A DNA stretch of 64,000 nt, taken from assembly GCA_031296935.1 (NCBI GenBank), contig JAVDPD010000025.1:1-64000 (forward strand), read 5' to 3'. This DNA comes from Cerasicoccus maritimus. GTDB lineage: Bacteria; Verrucomicrobiota; Verrucomicrobiia; Opitutales; Cerasicoccaceae. Below the pieces are notes generated by a model. It worked only from the letters and a program-made list of their open reading frames with translations. It ran no database searches and was not told where the DNA came from. Shown in pieces: positions 7,255 to 16,336 of the stretch. How positions within the stretch are numbered: position 1 is the stretch's first letter; each line of letters begins with the position of its first letter. Position numbers and translations under genes: made by a program.

Positions 7255-9705
7255 TTACTTCGAAGAAGTAGTTGGCGGCTCGGGACCTTCTTTGTCGAAA
7301 TACTTTTCAGGGCATTCAGTTGAGGTCTCATCTTCGGCCTGATCGGAAGTGTCCAAAGAACCTTCGTCCTCCAAATGATAAGCGGCAATAAACGCCTCTA
7401 CCGCGTCACTGCGCCCTGCCACCAAGAGAACATCACGCAGTTGAATCAGCTCCGAAGCTGGCGGCGAAACAATACGTTTCTTGCCGCGCTGAATCCCCAA
7501 TACTGTGACCTGATATTCTTTGCGCAAACTCGCACTAGCCAAGGTCCGGCCAACCAAATCCGACTCCCCGCCCATGTATGCTTTTTCAATCAAAAACGCC
7601 TGGCCATCGACCTGCTCTGCATCGACCTTGCGCTTATTTTCCAGCATACGGACGGCGGCGTTCACCTGCTCTTGCTCTCCATAAAGAATCAGCTGGTCAC
7701 CTGGAAAAAGCGGCATATTCGGCGAGGGATCAAAGCGCGTCATCCCACCGCGAGAAATAGCAATCACTTGCGCGCCGGTTTCGGAACGTAACTTGAGCTG
7801 CAACAACTCACGGCCACAGGCAATAGACTCAGCTGGCAGCTCATATTCCTGAATTTGCGCCTTCCACGGATTACGACCGGTGATTTCCTTGAGCGCCGTT
7901 TCACGGGCCTGCTCATCACTCTCACGCGAGTGTTGCTGGAAGCTTTGGTAGAACAGGAATTCGATGCGGCTATTAATCTGGTTGATCGAACGCCAAAACA
8001 ACACCAACGCCACCCCACATAAAACGAGGAATATCACCAGCGTTATTCCAGACGGAAAAAAGTAAGACGCAGCCGATAGATAAAGGCCGCCAAAGAGTAA
8101 TAAAACCGCACAGAGCAACAGCGTATGGAAGAGGTTTTTCATGCCCCCAAGCAGCGTTTGGCGGTCGCGTGACTCGCCGATAACCGCATCAGTCACGAGC
8201 AGGACCAGCGCATCTAGGTTACGCAAAATAGCGGTCAAAAAAGGGAGGCAAAGGCCGGCAGCCACGATCCAAACTCCCGCTTGAGTCAGGTCTTCGTAGC
8301 CTCGTATCTTGTCCCAGTTTTCTAACAGGTGTGAGGCCAGGTAAGCGCTGGCGATAATCGAATTAAGCACCAGAAAATAAAAGACAACTTGCAGCAACGG
8401 GCGACGCGCCAAACGGGCAAATGCACTGCGCCCGATGTAGCGCCCTACGGCATCGAGCATGCTTGCGTAAATTCGGGTGGCGCGTTTGAGGACGTCCGGG
8501 CAACGGTCAGCCAAAGTCTGAAATAGCTGATCGGGCTTGGCGTTGACGGCGGGCATGATCAGGTAAGTAACGATAGCCAGGCCGACAGTCATGCTCGTCA
8601 GACCATCGCCCGTAATGCCCTGCGCGTAGCCCATCGCCGCCAGAATGAAGCCAAATTCCCCTACGCTGGCCTTGGGCAGCGAGGCGCGAAAACCGATCTC
8701 CGGCGAAGCGCCACCCAAGAAAAAGCCCAGCCAGCATGCAGCTAATTTACCCACCACGACCAGTAGTGCGATGCCCAGCACGGCAAAGAGGTTGTCCCAA
8801 ATCCATCCCGGGTTGATCAGCATGCCGATTGCCACGAAAAACACTGCACAGAACAGGTCGCGCAGCGGCTCGGTCACGCGCTCGATTTCTTTCGAAAGAT
8901 GGCTTTGCGCCAGAATTGCGCCAGCAAGGAACGCCCCTAGCGCCACGGACAATTGCAGCACGCTGGCCAGCCAACCAACGCCCAGTACGAGCGCCACGGA
9001 AACCAATGTAATCAGCTCCACGCTACCCGCCCGCTTCAGGAATGCCGTCAATTTTGCGGCAGCCATTCGGCCAAAGAAATACACTGCGACCACGAAGATC
9101 GCCACGCCCAGAATCACGTAAGGGGCCTGGGCAAAATCAATGTGACCCGAGGCCGACACGCCGCCGAGGATCACCAACAAAAGCACCGCCACGATGTCTT
9201 CAAACACCAGCAGGCCGACCGCGAGCTGCGCCTCCACACTGTTGAGCCGTCCCTTGTCACGCAAGATGCGGATGCACACCATCGACGCCGAGTTCGTCAG
9301 CACCGCGCCCAGAAAGACGCCTTCCATCGGCGTGTAGCCCACAAACGGCGCACACAGCATCCCAATAAAGAACGCGAGTGCCGTCTGCAAAGACACGGCC
9401 AACAACGCCGGCCAAAACACCCGTTGCACACGGCTCAGGTCAAAGCCGAGGCCAATAGTAAACATCAGGAATACCACGCCCAGCTCACTGAGCTGCTGAA
9501 TAATCGAGGCGTCGCGCAGGTTGGGCAGCTCGGGCAAATGCGGGCCGATCAACAAACCGGCTAGCAGGTAGCCAAGGATCACTGGCAGCCGCAGCAACTG
9601 AAAAACAACGGTTACGGCGGCAGCAACGCCGACGACCAGAGTCAGATCGCGCAATATAGTAGCTTCTTCCACTAAGCTAAAAGATGGCGGCTCACCTGCC
9701 GCCAA
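7255..9705 (-). CDS. CPA2 cation/proton antiporter with TrkA-C domains
   Basis: The 816-residue product starts with a Na+/H+ exchanger (KefB-like) membrane domain of about 12 helices (about 15-390; VILGYLLAGLLIGPHLPEL is typical). Three or four further helices follow (about 415-600). Two C-terminal RCK_C/TrkA-C regulatory domains lie at about 635-705 and 715-790 (FPGDQLILYG and LRDVLLVAGR). There is no Rossmann RCK_N domain, unlike KefB/KefC. It probably exchanges K+ or Na+ for protons at the inner membrane. The longest frame begins with TTG; a GTG 11 codons later is an alternative start. Confidence 0.85.
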   Translation of the reverse strand: MAAGEPPSFSLVEEATILRDLTLVVGVAAAVTVVFQLLRLPVILGYLLAGLLIGPHLPELPNLRDASIIQQLSELGVVFLMFTIGLGFDLSRVQRVFWPALLAVSLQTALAFFIGMLCAPFVGYTPMEGVFLGAVLTNSASMVCIRILRDKGRLNSVEAQLAVGLLVFEDIVAVLLLVILGGVSASGHIDFAQAPYVILGVAIFVVAVYFFGRMAAAKLTAFLKRAGSVELITLVSVALVLGVGWLASVLQLSVALGAFLAGAILAQSHLSKEIERVTEPLRDLFCAVFFVAIGMLINPGWIWDNLFAVLGIALLVVVGKLAACWLGFFLGGASPEIGFRASLPKASVGEFGFILAAMGYAQGITGDGLTSMTVGLAIVTYLIMPAVNAKPDQLFQTLADRCPDVLKRATRIYASMLDAVGRYIGRSAFARLARRPLLQVVFYFLVLNSIIASAYLASHLLENWDKIRGYEDLTQAGVWIVAAGLCLPFLTAILRNLDALVLLVTDAVIGESRDRQTLLGGMKNLFHTLLLCAVLLLFGGLYLSAASYFFPSGITLVIFLVLCGVALVLFWRSINQINSRIEFLFYQSFQQHSRESDEQARETALKEITGRNPWKAQIQEYELPAESIACGRELLQLKLRSETGAQVIAISRGGMTRFDPSPNMPLFPGDQLILYGEQEQVNAAVRMLENKRKVDAEQVDGQAFLIEKAYMGGESDLVGRTLASASLRKEYQVTVLGIQRGKKRIVSPPASELIQLRDVLLVAGRSDAVEAFIAAYHLEDEGSLDTSDQAEDETSTECPEKYFDKEGPEPPTTSSK

Positions 9706-9741
9706 TCAATGAAGAATTCACGTTGCCGTCACAACCGAAGG

Positions 9742-10530
9742 TTACTTTCCGGCGCCCACTTCTTCCGGCTTAGCTTGCTTTTGCTTTGCGTAAAATTTCT
9801 TCTCCCATTCCTTCTGGTTTTTGTTGGCTTCCTTAAGGTACGGAGTGTGTTTAGCGAGGTTGATCACGGTTGAGTTCAGCCAGTTTCCAAAGCCGGTCAT
9901 CGGGCGCTGAAAGTCGATGAAGAGCACGACGCGGATACCGTCCGTATCGTTCCAGACCTCGTGGTCAAAGCAGTCGTCGAAGATGACGCCCTTGCCCTGA
10001 GACCACGAATAGTACTGCTGGTCGACGCGGATCTTGCAGTTCTCACGCGGCTCGGGGCAGATCAGGCCGAGGTGGTAGCGGAGCACGCCGTTGTAGGGCC
10101 CACGGTGCGCGGGAATGTGCTTTTGTGGCGATAAAATGGAGAACATGGCCGTCTTCATGCCGGGGATTTTTTCCAGAGCTTTGACGGTGTTCGGGCAGCG
10201 GCGGCGGTTCTCTTCACACTCGATACCGTAGCCTGCCAGGAAGAAGGTTTTCCAGTTGTTGTCGGTGGTAATCGTCTCCACCTCTTTGGTGATTTCGTGG
10301 AAGCTCGGCAGCGAAGCATGGTCTTTCATCACTTCGTCCAGCTCGGCGCGAATCAGCTCCCAATCCTGTTCAAACTCTGCTGCCCAGGGAAAATCAGCAT
10401 TGTCATAAATAGGCGGATTGCCGTGAATCGAATACTTAATATTTTGCTTTTCAACCCAGCTGATCAGGGCGTCAAAAACCTTGTCAAAAGTGCTGCGGTT
10501 CTGCTTGAGAGGAGCTTTCTTTGGATCCAT
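9742..10530 (-). CDS. Aspartyl/asparaginyl beta-hydroxylase family protein
   Basis: These non-haem Fe(II)/2-oxoglutarate dioxygenases hydroxylate Asp/Asn in proteins or, in bacteria, often lipids. The 262-residue product carries the double-stranded beta-helix signatures: HIPAHRGPYNGVLRYHLGL with the first iron ligand, VIFDDCFDHEVWND with the second, and a distal Arg in GIRVVLFIDFQRP. Length fits the family. It starts with ATG at 10530 and diverges from the exosortase gene. The substrate cannot be read from the sequence. Confidence 0.88.
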   Translation of the reverse strand: MDPKKAPLKQNRSTFDKVFDALISWVEKQNIKYSIHGNPPIYDNADFPWAAEFEQDWELIRAELDEVMKDHASLPSFHEITKEVETITTDNNWKTFFLAGYGIECEENRRRCPNTVKALEKIPGMKTAMFSILSPQKHIPAHRGPYNGVLRYHLGLICPEPRENCKIRVDQQYYSWSQGKGVIFDDCFDHEVWNDTDGIRVVLFIDFQRPMTGFGNWLNSTVINLAKHTPYLKEANKNQKEWEKKFYAKQKQAKPEEVGAGK

Positions 10531-10667
10531 TGTGAGTAAATAGCCGCCGTTAGAGAATTATAAAGTCCGTGATAATAAAGGCATGTAGCGCAATAATTTC
10601 CACATCTTTTTTGAAATCCAGTCACAATTAAGTAACGCTGTGCATCAGAATCACTTCTAATAAAGCC

Positions 10668-12221
10668 ATGAATGCAAGCCCACGACCTCCCCTACAAGGC
10701 TGGATCAACCTGGCGGCGCCAGGCTTGATGTGGGTATTGTTGTGGTCTGAGCTGTCGTCGGAATGGATGCTCAATGACCAATATGGCTACGGGCTCTTTG
10801 TGCCATTTCTCGGCGCGTATCTGCTCTTTCGTCGGTGGGGAGATAGGCCCGAGCCAACTTCCCAGGGGGGGGGCACCGGCATCCTGTGGGCCATGTTGCT
10901 CGTGATGACCACCCTGCTCTTTCCGTTCCGTATTATTTTCGACGCCAATGCTGATTGGCGCTTCCTAACGTGGGTGCAGGGCCTGCTAACCTTTGGCGTG
11001 AGCCTTGCCTGCTTGAACTACTGGGGGGGGCGCCCATGGATGAAGCATTTTGCCCCGGCCATGTTTTTCTGGCTCTTCGCCAATCCCTGGGTGGTTTCAA
11101 TTGAGAAGCCCATCGTAACAGGTCTCATGACCATGGTTGCCAGTTGGGTAGTCGAATCCGCCAACCTGCTGGGAGTCTATGCAGAGCGTAGCGGGAATAT
11201 TATCAAGCTCAGCCGCGGACTCGTCAGTGTGGAAGAAGCTTGTAGCGGCGTGCGCTCGCTACAATCGACGCTGATGGCGGGGTACTTCCTGGGTGAGTTG
11301 CTGCGTTTTCGTTGGCGTGTGCGGATCGGTCTCATTGCGTCAGCCTGCCTCCTGGCAGTGTTTTTCAACTACGTTCGTACGATCACTTTGACTATAGTCA
11401 CCGCCCGTGAAGGCAGAGAAGTCATGCAGGAGTGGCATGACCCTGCGGGCTACATGGTTTTTATCATGAGCCTCTTTGGGCTACTGATGCTGACCGCCCT
11501 AGCGCAGAAATTTCGCTCAGACCCTGCGGGTCCCGTTGACGGCGCACCCCTACCCGATGACTTCACCCCGCGCCTACTGCCGATCACGCCCCTGCTTGCT
11601 CTCATGGCTGCAATGTTAGCCACGGTCCCTGCTGTCTGGGGGTGGTATGCATGGCGAACCAAGCCAGTTCCCTTGGCTGGCTGGAACTTTAATTGGGATG
11701 CGATGCCTAGCACAGTGGAATTCCAAACTGTCAATCCGCGCATCAAGGAGGTCCTCCACTACAATGAAGGCGCATTCGCCAAATGGAATGGCCCAGGAAA
11801 AATGACATGGATGGCCTATTTTTTGCGTTGGGACAGCGCCCGGGCCGCCCAGCTAGGGGGAATACACCGCCCCGAAGCCTGTCTGCCAGCCAGTGGCTTT
11901 CAGATGGTTAGACGCGATGAAGATATCCACTGGCAGGGGCCAGACGGTTTACAGCTCATTTTTAACTCCTATCTCTTCAAAGACGGCGAAGAAGAGATGT
12001 ATGTGTTTTACTGTCAGTGGGATAAAACGAACTTTCCCTACCATCAAAAAACCGGTCGTTTCAAAATGGACCGCTTTCAGGACTCATGGCGGGGAGAGCG
12101 CAAAGACGGGAAGATCAAATTAGAGCTATTCGTCTATGACGCCCGTACCCGGACCGAAGCTGTCACTGCACTGCGGGAGATTTTAGACCAAGTGATCGAG
12201 CCTGAAATCAACCAGAGCTAG
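10668..12221 (+). CDS. xrt: Exosortase with C-terminal EpsI domain
   Basis: Exosortases are membrane transpeptidases that process PEP-CTERM sorting signals. The 517-residue product has about eight membrane helices up to residue 280, with the catalytic Cys192 in VEEACSGVRSLQS, Arg237 in FFNYVRT and His257 in EWHDPAGY. A further helix near 310 leads into an EpsI/DUF3485 domain (about 330-515) with the usual GGIHRPEACLPASGF. The fused architecture is common where exosortase and EpsI act together. A PEP-CTERM protein at 25695 is a candidate substrate. Runs of nine G (10865-10873) and eight G (11033-11040) sit early in the frame. Confidence 0.93.
   Translation: MNASPRPPLQGWINLAAPGLMWVLLWSELSSEWMLNDQYGYGLFVPFLGAYLLFRRWGDRPEPTSQGGGTGILWAMLLVMTTLLFPFRIIFDANADWRFLTWVQGLLTFGVSLACLNYWGGRPWMKHFAPAMFFWLFANPWVVSIEKPIVTGLMTMVASWVVESANLLGVYAERSGNIIKLSRGLVSVEEACSGVRSLQSTLMAGYFLGELLRFRWRVRIGLIASACLLAVFFNYVRTITLTIVTAREGREVMQEWHDPAGYMVFIMSLFGLLMLTALAQKFRSDPAGPVDGAPLPDDFTPRLLPITPLLALMAAMLATVPAVWGWYAWRTKPVPLAGWNFNWDAMPSTVEFQTVNPRIKEVLHYNEGAFAKWNGPGKMTWMAYFLRWDSARAAQLGGIHRPEACLPASGFQMVRRDEDIHWQGPDGLQLIFNSYLFKDGEEEMYVFYCQWDKTNFPYHQKTGRFKMDRFQDSWRGERKDGKIKLELFVYDARTRTEAVTALREILDQVIEPEINQS
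10865..10873 (+). repeat. G9 homopolymer inside exosortase gene
   Basis: A run of nine G lies in the codons for Gly-Gly-Gly near residue 67. Together with the G8 run at 11033-11040 it would shift the frame ahead of all three catalytic residues if it slipped by one base. Confidence 0.9.
11033..11040 (+). repeat. G8 homopolymer inside exosortase gene
   Basis: The second G run in the same gene encodes Trp-Gly-Gly near residue 120, upstream of the catalytic Cys192. Confidence 0.9.
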
Positions 12222-12288
12222 CAAACACTTGGTAGTGCAGCTTATGCAGATGCGCTCTGATCAGATTGCATTTTAATAGCACCATACA

Positions 12289-12813
12289 ATGCCTTGGCAT
12301 GCTTTTAGCTTGGAATTGACCGTGTCTGCGATTGACAAAGTTGAGCGTCGCGTGCGCTGCCTGTTTGACTTATCCCACGTAATTGGCGTCTTCGTCATGG
12401 ATGTGGAGGGTGACACCTTCGCTAGCATGACGTATCCTGGCCTCAACGAGGCTGAGAATGCCGGCAAATACGTCCTGAAATACTATCAAGACAATCGGAA
12501 CAGCATTGGTTCCGACCAGCTTAAATCCCATGACCGTGGCAGCCTCACGATCCACATGATTCGTGGCCGCGAAGGCGCAGTGGCAGTAGCCGCTCAAAAG
12601 CAAGCGAACTTGCCTGGCATACGTATACTGGCCAAAAAACTCGCCAGTGAATTGACGCTAGCCGTCATGCAAGCCTTGACTGAAGTCGCAGAAGTCGACC
12701 AAGAGCGAGTACCCCAGCGGGAGAATCCCAAAAGCAAAGCGCCTGCACAGGATCCGACCCTAAGGCCAAATCCTTTGGCGAAGCCCGAAACCGAAGAAGC
12801 GGTGAAAAAATAA
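12289..12813 (+). CDS. Roadblock/LC7-like protein
   Basis: The 174-residue product has the helix-strand-strand-helix-strand-strand-helix pattern of roadblock/LC7 domains at about residues 12-130: an initial helix, VIGVFVMDVEGDTFASM, a central helix, then GSLTIHMIRGREGAVAVAA and a final helix. Bacterial members often partner small GTPases such as MglA in polarity or motility, but no GTPase is adjacent. A Pro/Lys-rich tail follows. The ATG lies 67 bp after the exosortase gene; a GTG at about codon 11 is another possible start. The assignment rests on pattern only. Confidence 0.6.
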   Translation: MPWHAFSLELTVSAIDKVERRVRCLFDLSHVIGVFVMDVEGDTFASMTYPGLNEAENAGKYVLKYYQDNRNSIGSDQLKSHDRGSLTIHMIRGREGAVAVAAQKQANLPGIRILAKKLASELTLAVMQALTEVAEVDQERVPQRENPKSKAPAQDPTLRPNPLAKPETEEAVKK

Positions 12814-13607
12814 GGTCCAGGGTGCCACATCCGTAAACATGTGCTGCGTTAGTAACGTCGTTTTTAACCCGAATTGCCTGGCATAGTTTGGCTGTAGCTG
12901 GCGCAGTGCAATCAAGCCCGTTGCGGACTTTACACACAAGCAATTAAACCGGTCTACCCACGCAGCAACGTCTGTGAAGTTGCGGAGGTTGCATCGGCCC
13001 AGCTCCAGGCGCAATCGCACAACCCGAGAGCAACGACTAAACTGAGGTATCAATCGGGCGCTAAGGCTCCGCCGCCGGTACGCAAGCCCGGCCAATTGTG
13101 AGGAAAGAACTCATAGTAGGATGATGGTTGAAGTTCAACGGGGAGGCATTCCCCATGATCTAATTTACATTATGCATACAGTGAAACCATGAGCAAGCTT
13201 TTTAGGTGAATTTTTTAGCATTTGTTTATTCTTTCTTCATCCCACGCAACAGTGCCGACCAGCCTGCTTTTTCACTTCTGCCTGGTCAATGTGGCAAGCC
13301 TGTTTGATCAATGATTAAAATCAATAAATCAGGCTATGATCAGAGTAGAGTTATCTAATTTGCTAATTAATTTCACTGCTCGATCCACACATTAGAGATA
13401 ACATGAAGTTACCGGGTTGAACAAGTGCTGGACCCGGCAACTTCATGTTATCTCTAGTCAAAATCACGACCCATGCCAAAAACCTAACGCTTTAGAATTG
13501 ACGAGCAAGATTACTACGTTTAATCATCGCTGCCGTCGTATCCAAACCTCTCTGCTTCGAATCCTTGCGACACCCATGAAAATTCGGAGCACAACCCATA
13601 CTCTCAC
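12814..13607. other. 794 bp without a supported gene
   Basis: The first 300 bp are GC-balanced. A minus-strand frame (12760-13095) is open but overlaps the preceding gene, has no family I recognise and repeats a short FTDVA-W motif 40 residues apart; I do not call it. From about 13150 the sequence becomes AT-rich. An imperfect inverted repeat lies at 13297-13335 (AGCCTG...CAGGCT) and a much stronger hairpin at 13393-13456. The final 150 bp should hold the promoter of the beta-helix gene. Confidence 0.5.
13393..13456. repeat. 25-bp-stem inverted repeat
   Basis: The left arm 13393-13417 (TAGAGATAACATGAAGTT, then ACCGGGT) and right arm 13432-13456 are reverse complements over 25 bp with a single mismatch, around a 14-nt loop. 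There is no T-tract on either side, so it is not a standard terminator. It may be a mobile-element relic, a structured leader RNA or a protein-binding site. Confidence 0.9.
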
Positions 13608-16109
13608 ATGCATTCATCCCGACTCCCCCACTTGGGCCGGACAGCGTTTACCCGCATACCGCCGATAGTCTCCCTGACTTCACTGGCGTTCGCCGGTTTC
13701 CTCTCCGCCACGACCGCATCTGCCGACACCTCCATCACGCTAACCGCAAACGCGAGCGACAACAACATCAGCATCAATGGATCGGCCGGTGATTGGTATC
13801 TCTACCCAACTTGCCGCATCGGCCGCCGCAGTAACAACGGCTACAGCTACGACTACGTCATCCCGTTCCAACTGCCTGATCTACATGACGACATCGTGAA
13901 AAGCGCCGAGCTGACCATAGACTTTGCGGGGGGCTCCTACGGCGCGGCGGGCCTCGGCAATCTCGACCTCTACGGCATCCAACTCTACAGCACATCCAGC
14001 GGCGTGAGCAACGCCAGCTACTACGCCGGGGCCGATAACCCGCTGAACCCCGACGCCATGCTCCTGCAGGATGATTTCGTGGTGACTGCGGATCTCGTCA
14101 GCGCTGGCTACGGCCCGGTGACTTCAGTGGATATTGGCGACTTTGTGCAATCCATGTATGATGGCGGTGCCCAGCCCGGAGACTACATTTTCCTCACAGT
14201 CTCTATCGATGCAATTCCCGGCTCGGACTACCGCTACCTTACCGCCAACACCGCCAATGGCTCCCTCAAACCGACGCTGGACCTAGTCGTGGGGCCAGAC
14301 CTGATCAGCGAAGGCGTGATCGCCAATGGTGATGACGGACTGCTGAACGCCAACGGCTACCAGCCCTACAATGGCGGTGGCGACGAGCGTCTTGGCCGCT
14401 TCAACACCGATGGCAATCTCTACTGCTTCATCATGCCCTTCCAGTTGCCCGCTCTCGTCCCAGGCACGCTGACCGAGGCAACGCTCTCAGTAAACTTTGA
14501 AAGTGGTTCCTACAACGCCGCAAATCTGGGCGACGTCGACCTCTATGGCATCGAAACGATCAGCAACAGCAGCGATACGGCCAAGGCGGAATACTACGTC
14601 TATGGCCCTGCGCCGACCAATCCCGACGCCGTGCTCCTGCAGGACAATCTAGCCGACACTTCCGATCTCGTGGCCAATGGCTATGGCTCGGTAACCAGCG
14701 TCGACATCAAGTCCTTCATCGAAGCCCGCTACGCCGAGGGCGCACAGCCCGGCGACATCGTCTTCCTCGTGCTCACGCTGGATGCGTATCCGAGCGCCAA
14801 CTACCGCTACCTAACGGTAAGCACAGCCAGTGCCAGCGTCGTTGAAAACCGCCCCACGCTAACCATTACCGGCACGCCTTCAGACGTCCCAACCACGCGC
14901 TACCTGGATCCAGTCAACGGCCTCGCCAGCAATCCCGGCACCTCCGCCCTGCCTTGGCCTGGGCTCAAAGATTCCCTTGCCGCTGGCAAGCCGATCTACA
15001 GCGGCAACATCCTCAAGCTGCGCGACGGTTATCATGGCAGCGTCGACATCAGTGGTAATAAGACTGAGCCAACCATCATCATGCCCGACGATGGCCACTC
15101 GCCGACCAACGGCTACATTCACTTCAACAATGCGTCCAACTGGGTCATCGACGGTCTTGAGCTCAGCCATGAGTTCGAAGGCAATATTACCCAGACCGAC
15201 CTCGTGGATGTCCACAGCACCTCCCACCACATCACCATTAAGAACTGCCTGATCTATTCCAAAGCCGACTCTGCCAACTGGACCATAGCCGACTGGAATG
15301 CCTATGCCTGCAAGGGCATCAGCTTCGATGGTGACAACTGCACGGCCGACAACAACACAATCCTCAACACCGGCTTCTCCATCGTAGTAGGCGGCGGCGC
15401 GGAATACGCCGTAGTTTCCCGCAACACGATAGACGGCTTCTCAGGTGACGGCATTCGCGGCCTGGCAGACCACGGCCTCTTCGAATACAACCTCATCATG
15501 AACGCCAAAGACCTGCAAAACGGCAACCACGACGACGGCTTTCAGAGCTGGTCGGGCGCGACGGGCAACGACAGCTACGTGGAAGACATCGTGCTTCGCG
15601 GCAACGTTATCATTGGCTACACCGAGGACAACAACCTGAAGTCCAGCATGCAGGGCATCGGCTGCTTCGACGGATACTTCAAGGACTGGATCGTGGAGAA
15701 TAACATCGTCATCACCGATATGTACCACGGCCTCTCGCTCTACGGCGCTATCGACTGCCTGATCATCAACAACACCGTCACCGCCAACCCTGTTATCGGG
15801 AAAACCTATCAGCCGTGGCTAGCAGTTTACCCACATAAAAACGGCACATCTTCGAGCGGCACCATCGTCCGCAACAACCTTGTGCGCAGCATCAACAGCG
15901 TTACCTATGGCCAAGCCACGGTGGACAACAACGTCGCGGTGGGCAGCAACTACGATGACCACTTCGTCGACTGGGCAAACTTCGATCTGCGCCTGAAATC
16001 CACCAGCACGGCCATCAACGCTGGCAGTACCATCAGCGCACCCAGCCATGACTTCGAAGGCGACGCCCGCGACTCCCTGCCCGACATCGGTGCCGACGAG
16101 TATCTCTAA
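13608..16109 (+). CDS. Secreted two-module protein with beta-helix domain
   Basis: The 833-residue product has a signal peptide (about 1-40, ending TTASADT). Two tandem homologous modules follow (about 40-225 and 228-420); each contains a FQLP strand, a LDLYGI or VDLYGI segment, a LLQD motif, VTSVDI and DYRYLT or NYRYLT. They resemble beta-sandwich modules of the DNRLRE/carbohydrate-binding kind. A right-handed parallel beta-helix (about 425-833) then runs to the usual DFEGDARDSLPDIGADEY ending. This suggests a polysaccharide-binding or -cleaving surface protein, but no catalytic residues can be named. A hairpin terminator follows at 16169. Confidence 0.82.
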   Translation: MHSSRLPHLGRTAFTRIPPIVSLTSLAFAGFLSATTASADTSITLTANASDNNISINGSAGDWYLYPTCRIGRRSNNGYSYDYVIPFQLPDLHDDIVKSAELTIDFAGGSYGAAGLGNLDLYGIQLYSTSSGVSNASYYAGADNPLNPDAMLLQDDFVVTADLVSAGYGPVTSVDIGDFVQSMYDGGAQPGDYIFLTVSIDAIPGSDYRYLTANTANGSLKPTLDLVVGPDLISEGVIANGDDGLLNANGYQPYNGGGDERLGRFNTDGNLYCFIMPFQLPALVPGTLTEATLSVNFESGSYNAANLGDVDLYGIETISNSSDTAKAEYYVYGPAPTNPDAVLLQDNLADTSDLVANGYGSVTSVDIKSFIEARYAEGAQPGDIVFLVLTLDAYPSANYRYLTVSTASASVVENRPTLTITGTPSDVPTTRYLDPVNGLASNPGTSALPWPGLKDSLAAGKPIYSGNILKLRDGYHGSVDISGNKTEPTIIMPDDGHSPTNGYIHFNNASNWVIDGLELSHEFEGNITQTDLVDVHSTSHHITIKNCLIYSKADSANWTIADWNAYACKGISFDGDNCTADNNTILNTGFSIVVGGGAEYAVVSRNTIDGFSGDGIRGLADHGLFEYNLIMNAKDLQNGNHDDGFQSWSGATGNDSYVEDIVLRGNVIIGYTEDNNLKSSMQGIGCFDGYFKDWIVENNIVITDMYHGLSLYGAIDCLIINNTVTANPVIGKTYQPWLAVYPHKNGTSSSGTIVRNNLVRSINSVTYGQATVDNNVAVGSNYDDHFVDWANFDLRLKSTSTAINAGSTISAPSHDFEGDARDSLPDIGADEYL

Positions 16110-16168
16110 GTCAGCTCAGGCTGAACGCACGGATTTCTACGCTCGTTCGATAACCCCCTGAACACAGG

Positions 16169-16193
16169 CCCCGGTCTTCAATGACCGGGGTTT
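16169..16193 (+). terminator. Rho-independent terminator after beta-helix gene
   Basis: CCCCGGTC (16169-16176) pairs with GACCGGGG (16183-16190) around a 6-nt loop, followed by TTT. The T tail is short (TTTGTT). Confidence 0.75.
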
Positions 16194-16271
16194 GTTGCAG
16201 TTTAATAAGAAAAAGGTAGGGTGCAGTCTCCAGACAAGCCGCCTGCATACTGCTGGAACGTTTTTCAGGCC

Positions 16272-16290
16272 ATTTGCCCAATGGGCAAAT
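16272..16290. repeat. 19-nt palindrome ATTTGCCCA-A-TGGGCAAAT
   Basis: Nine-base arms are perfectly complementary around one base. It lies between the beta-helix gene and gpsA, which converge, so it may aid termination for gpsA or be an operator. Function is unknown. Confidence 0.6.
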
Positions 16291-16336
16291 CCATCGGTCC
16301 AGCCGGAGGCTGGCTCCGGATGCAACGGCACGTTGC

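Noticed and set aside
12760..13095. 111-codon minus-strand frame after the roadblock-like gene
   Set aside because: It overlaps the preceding gene, has no family match I recognise, and its Arg-rich start looks non-coding. The repeated FTDVA-W motif was noted but is too short to support a gene.
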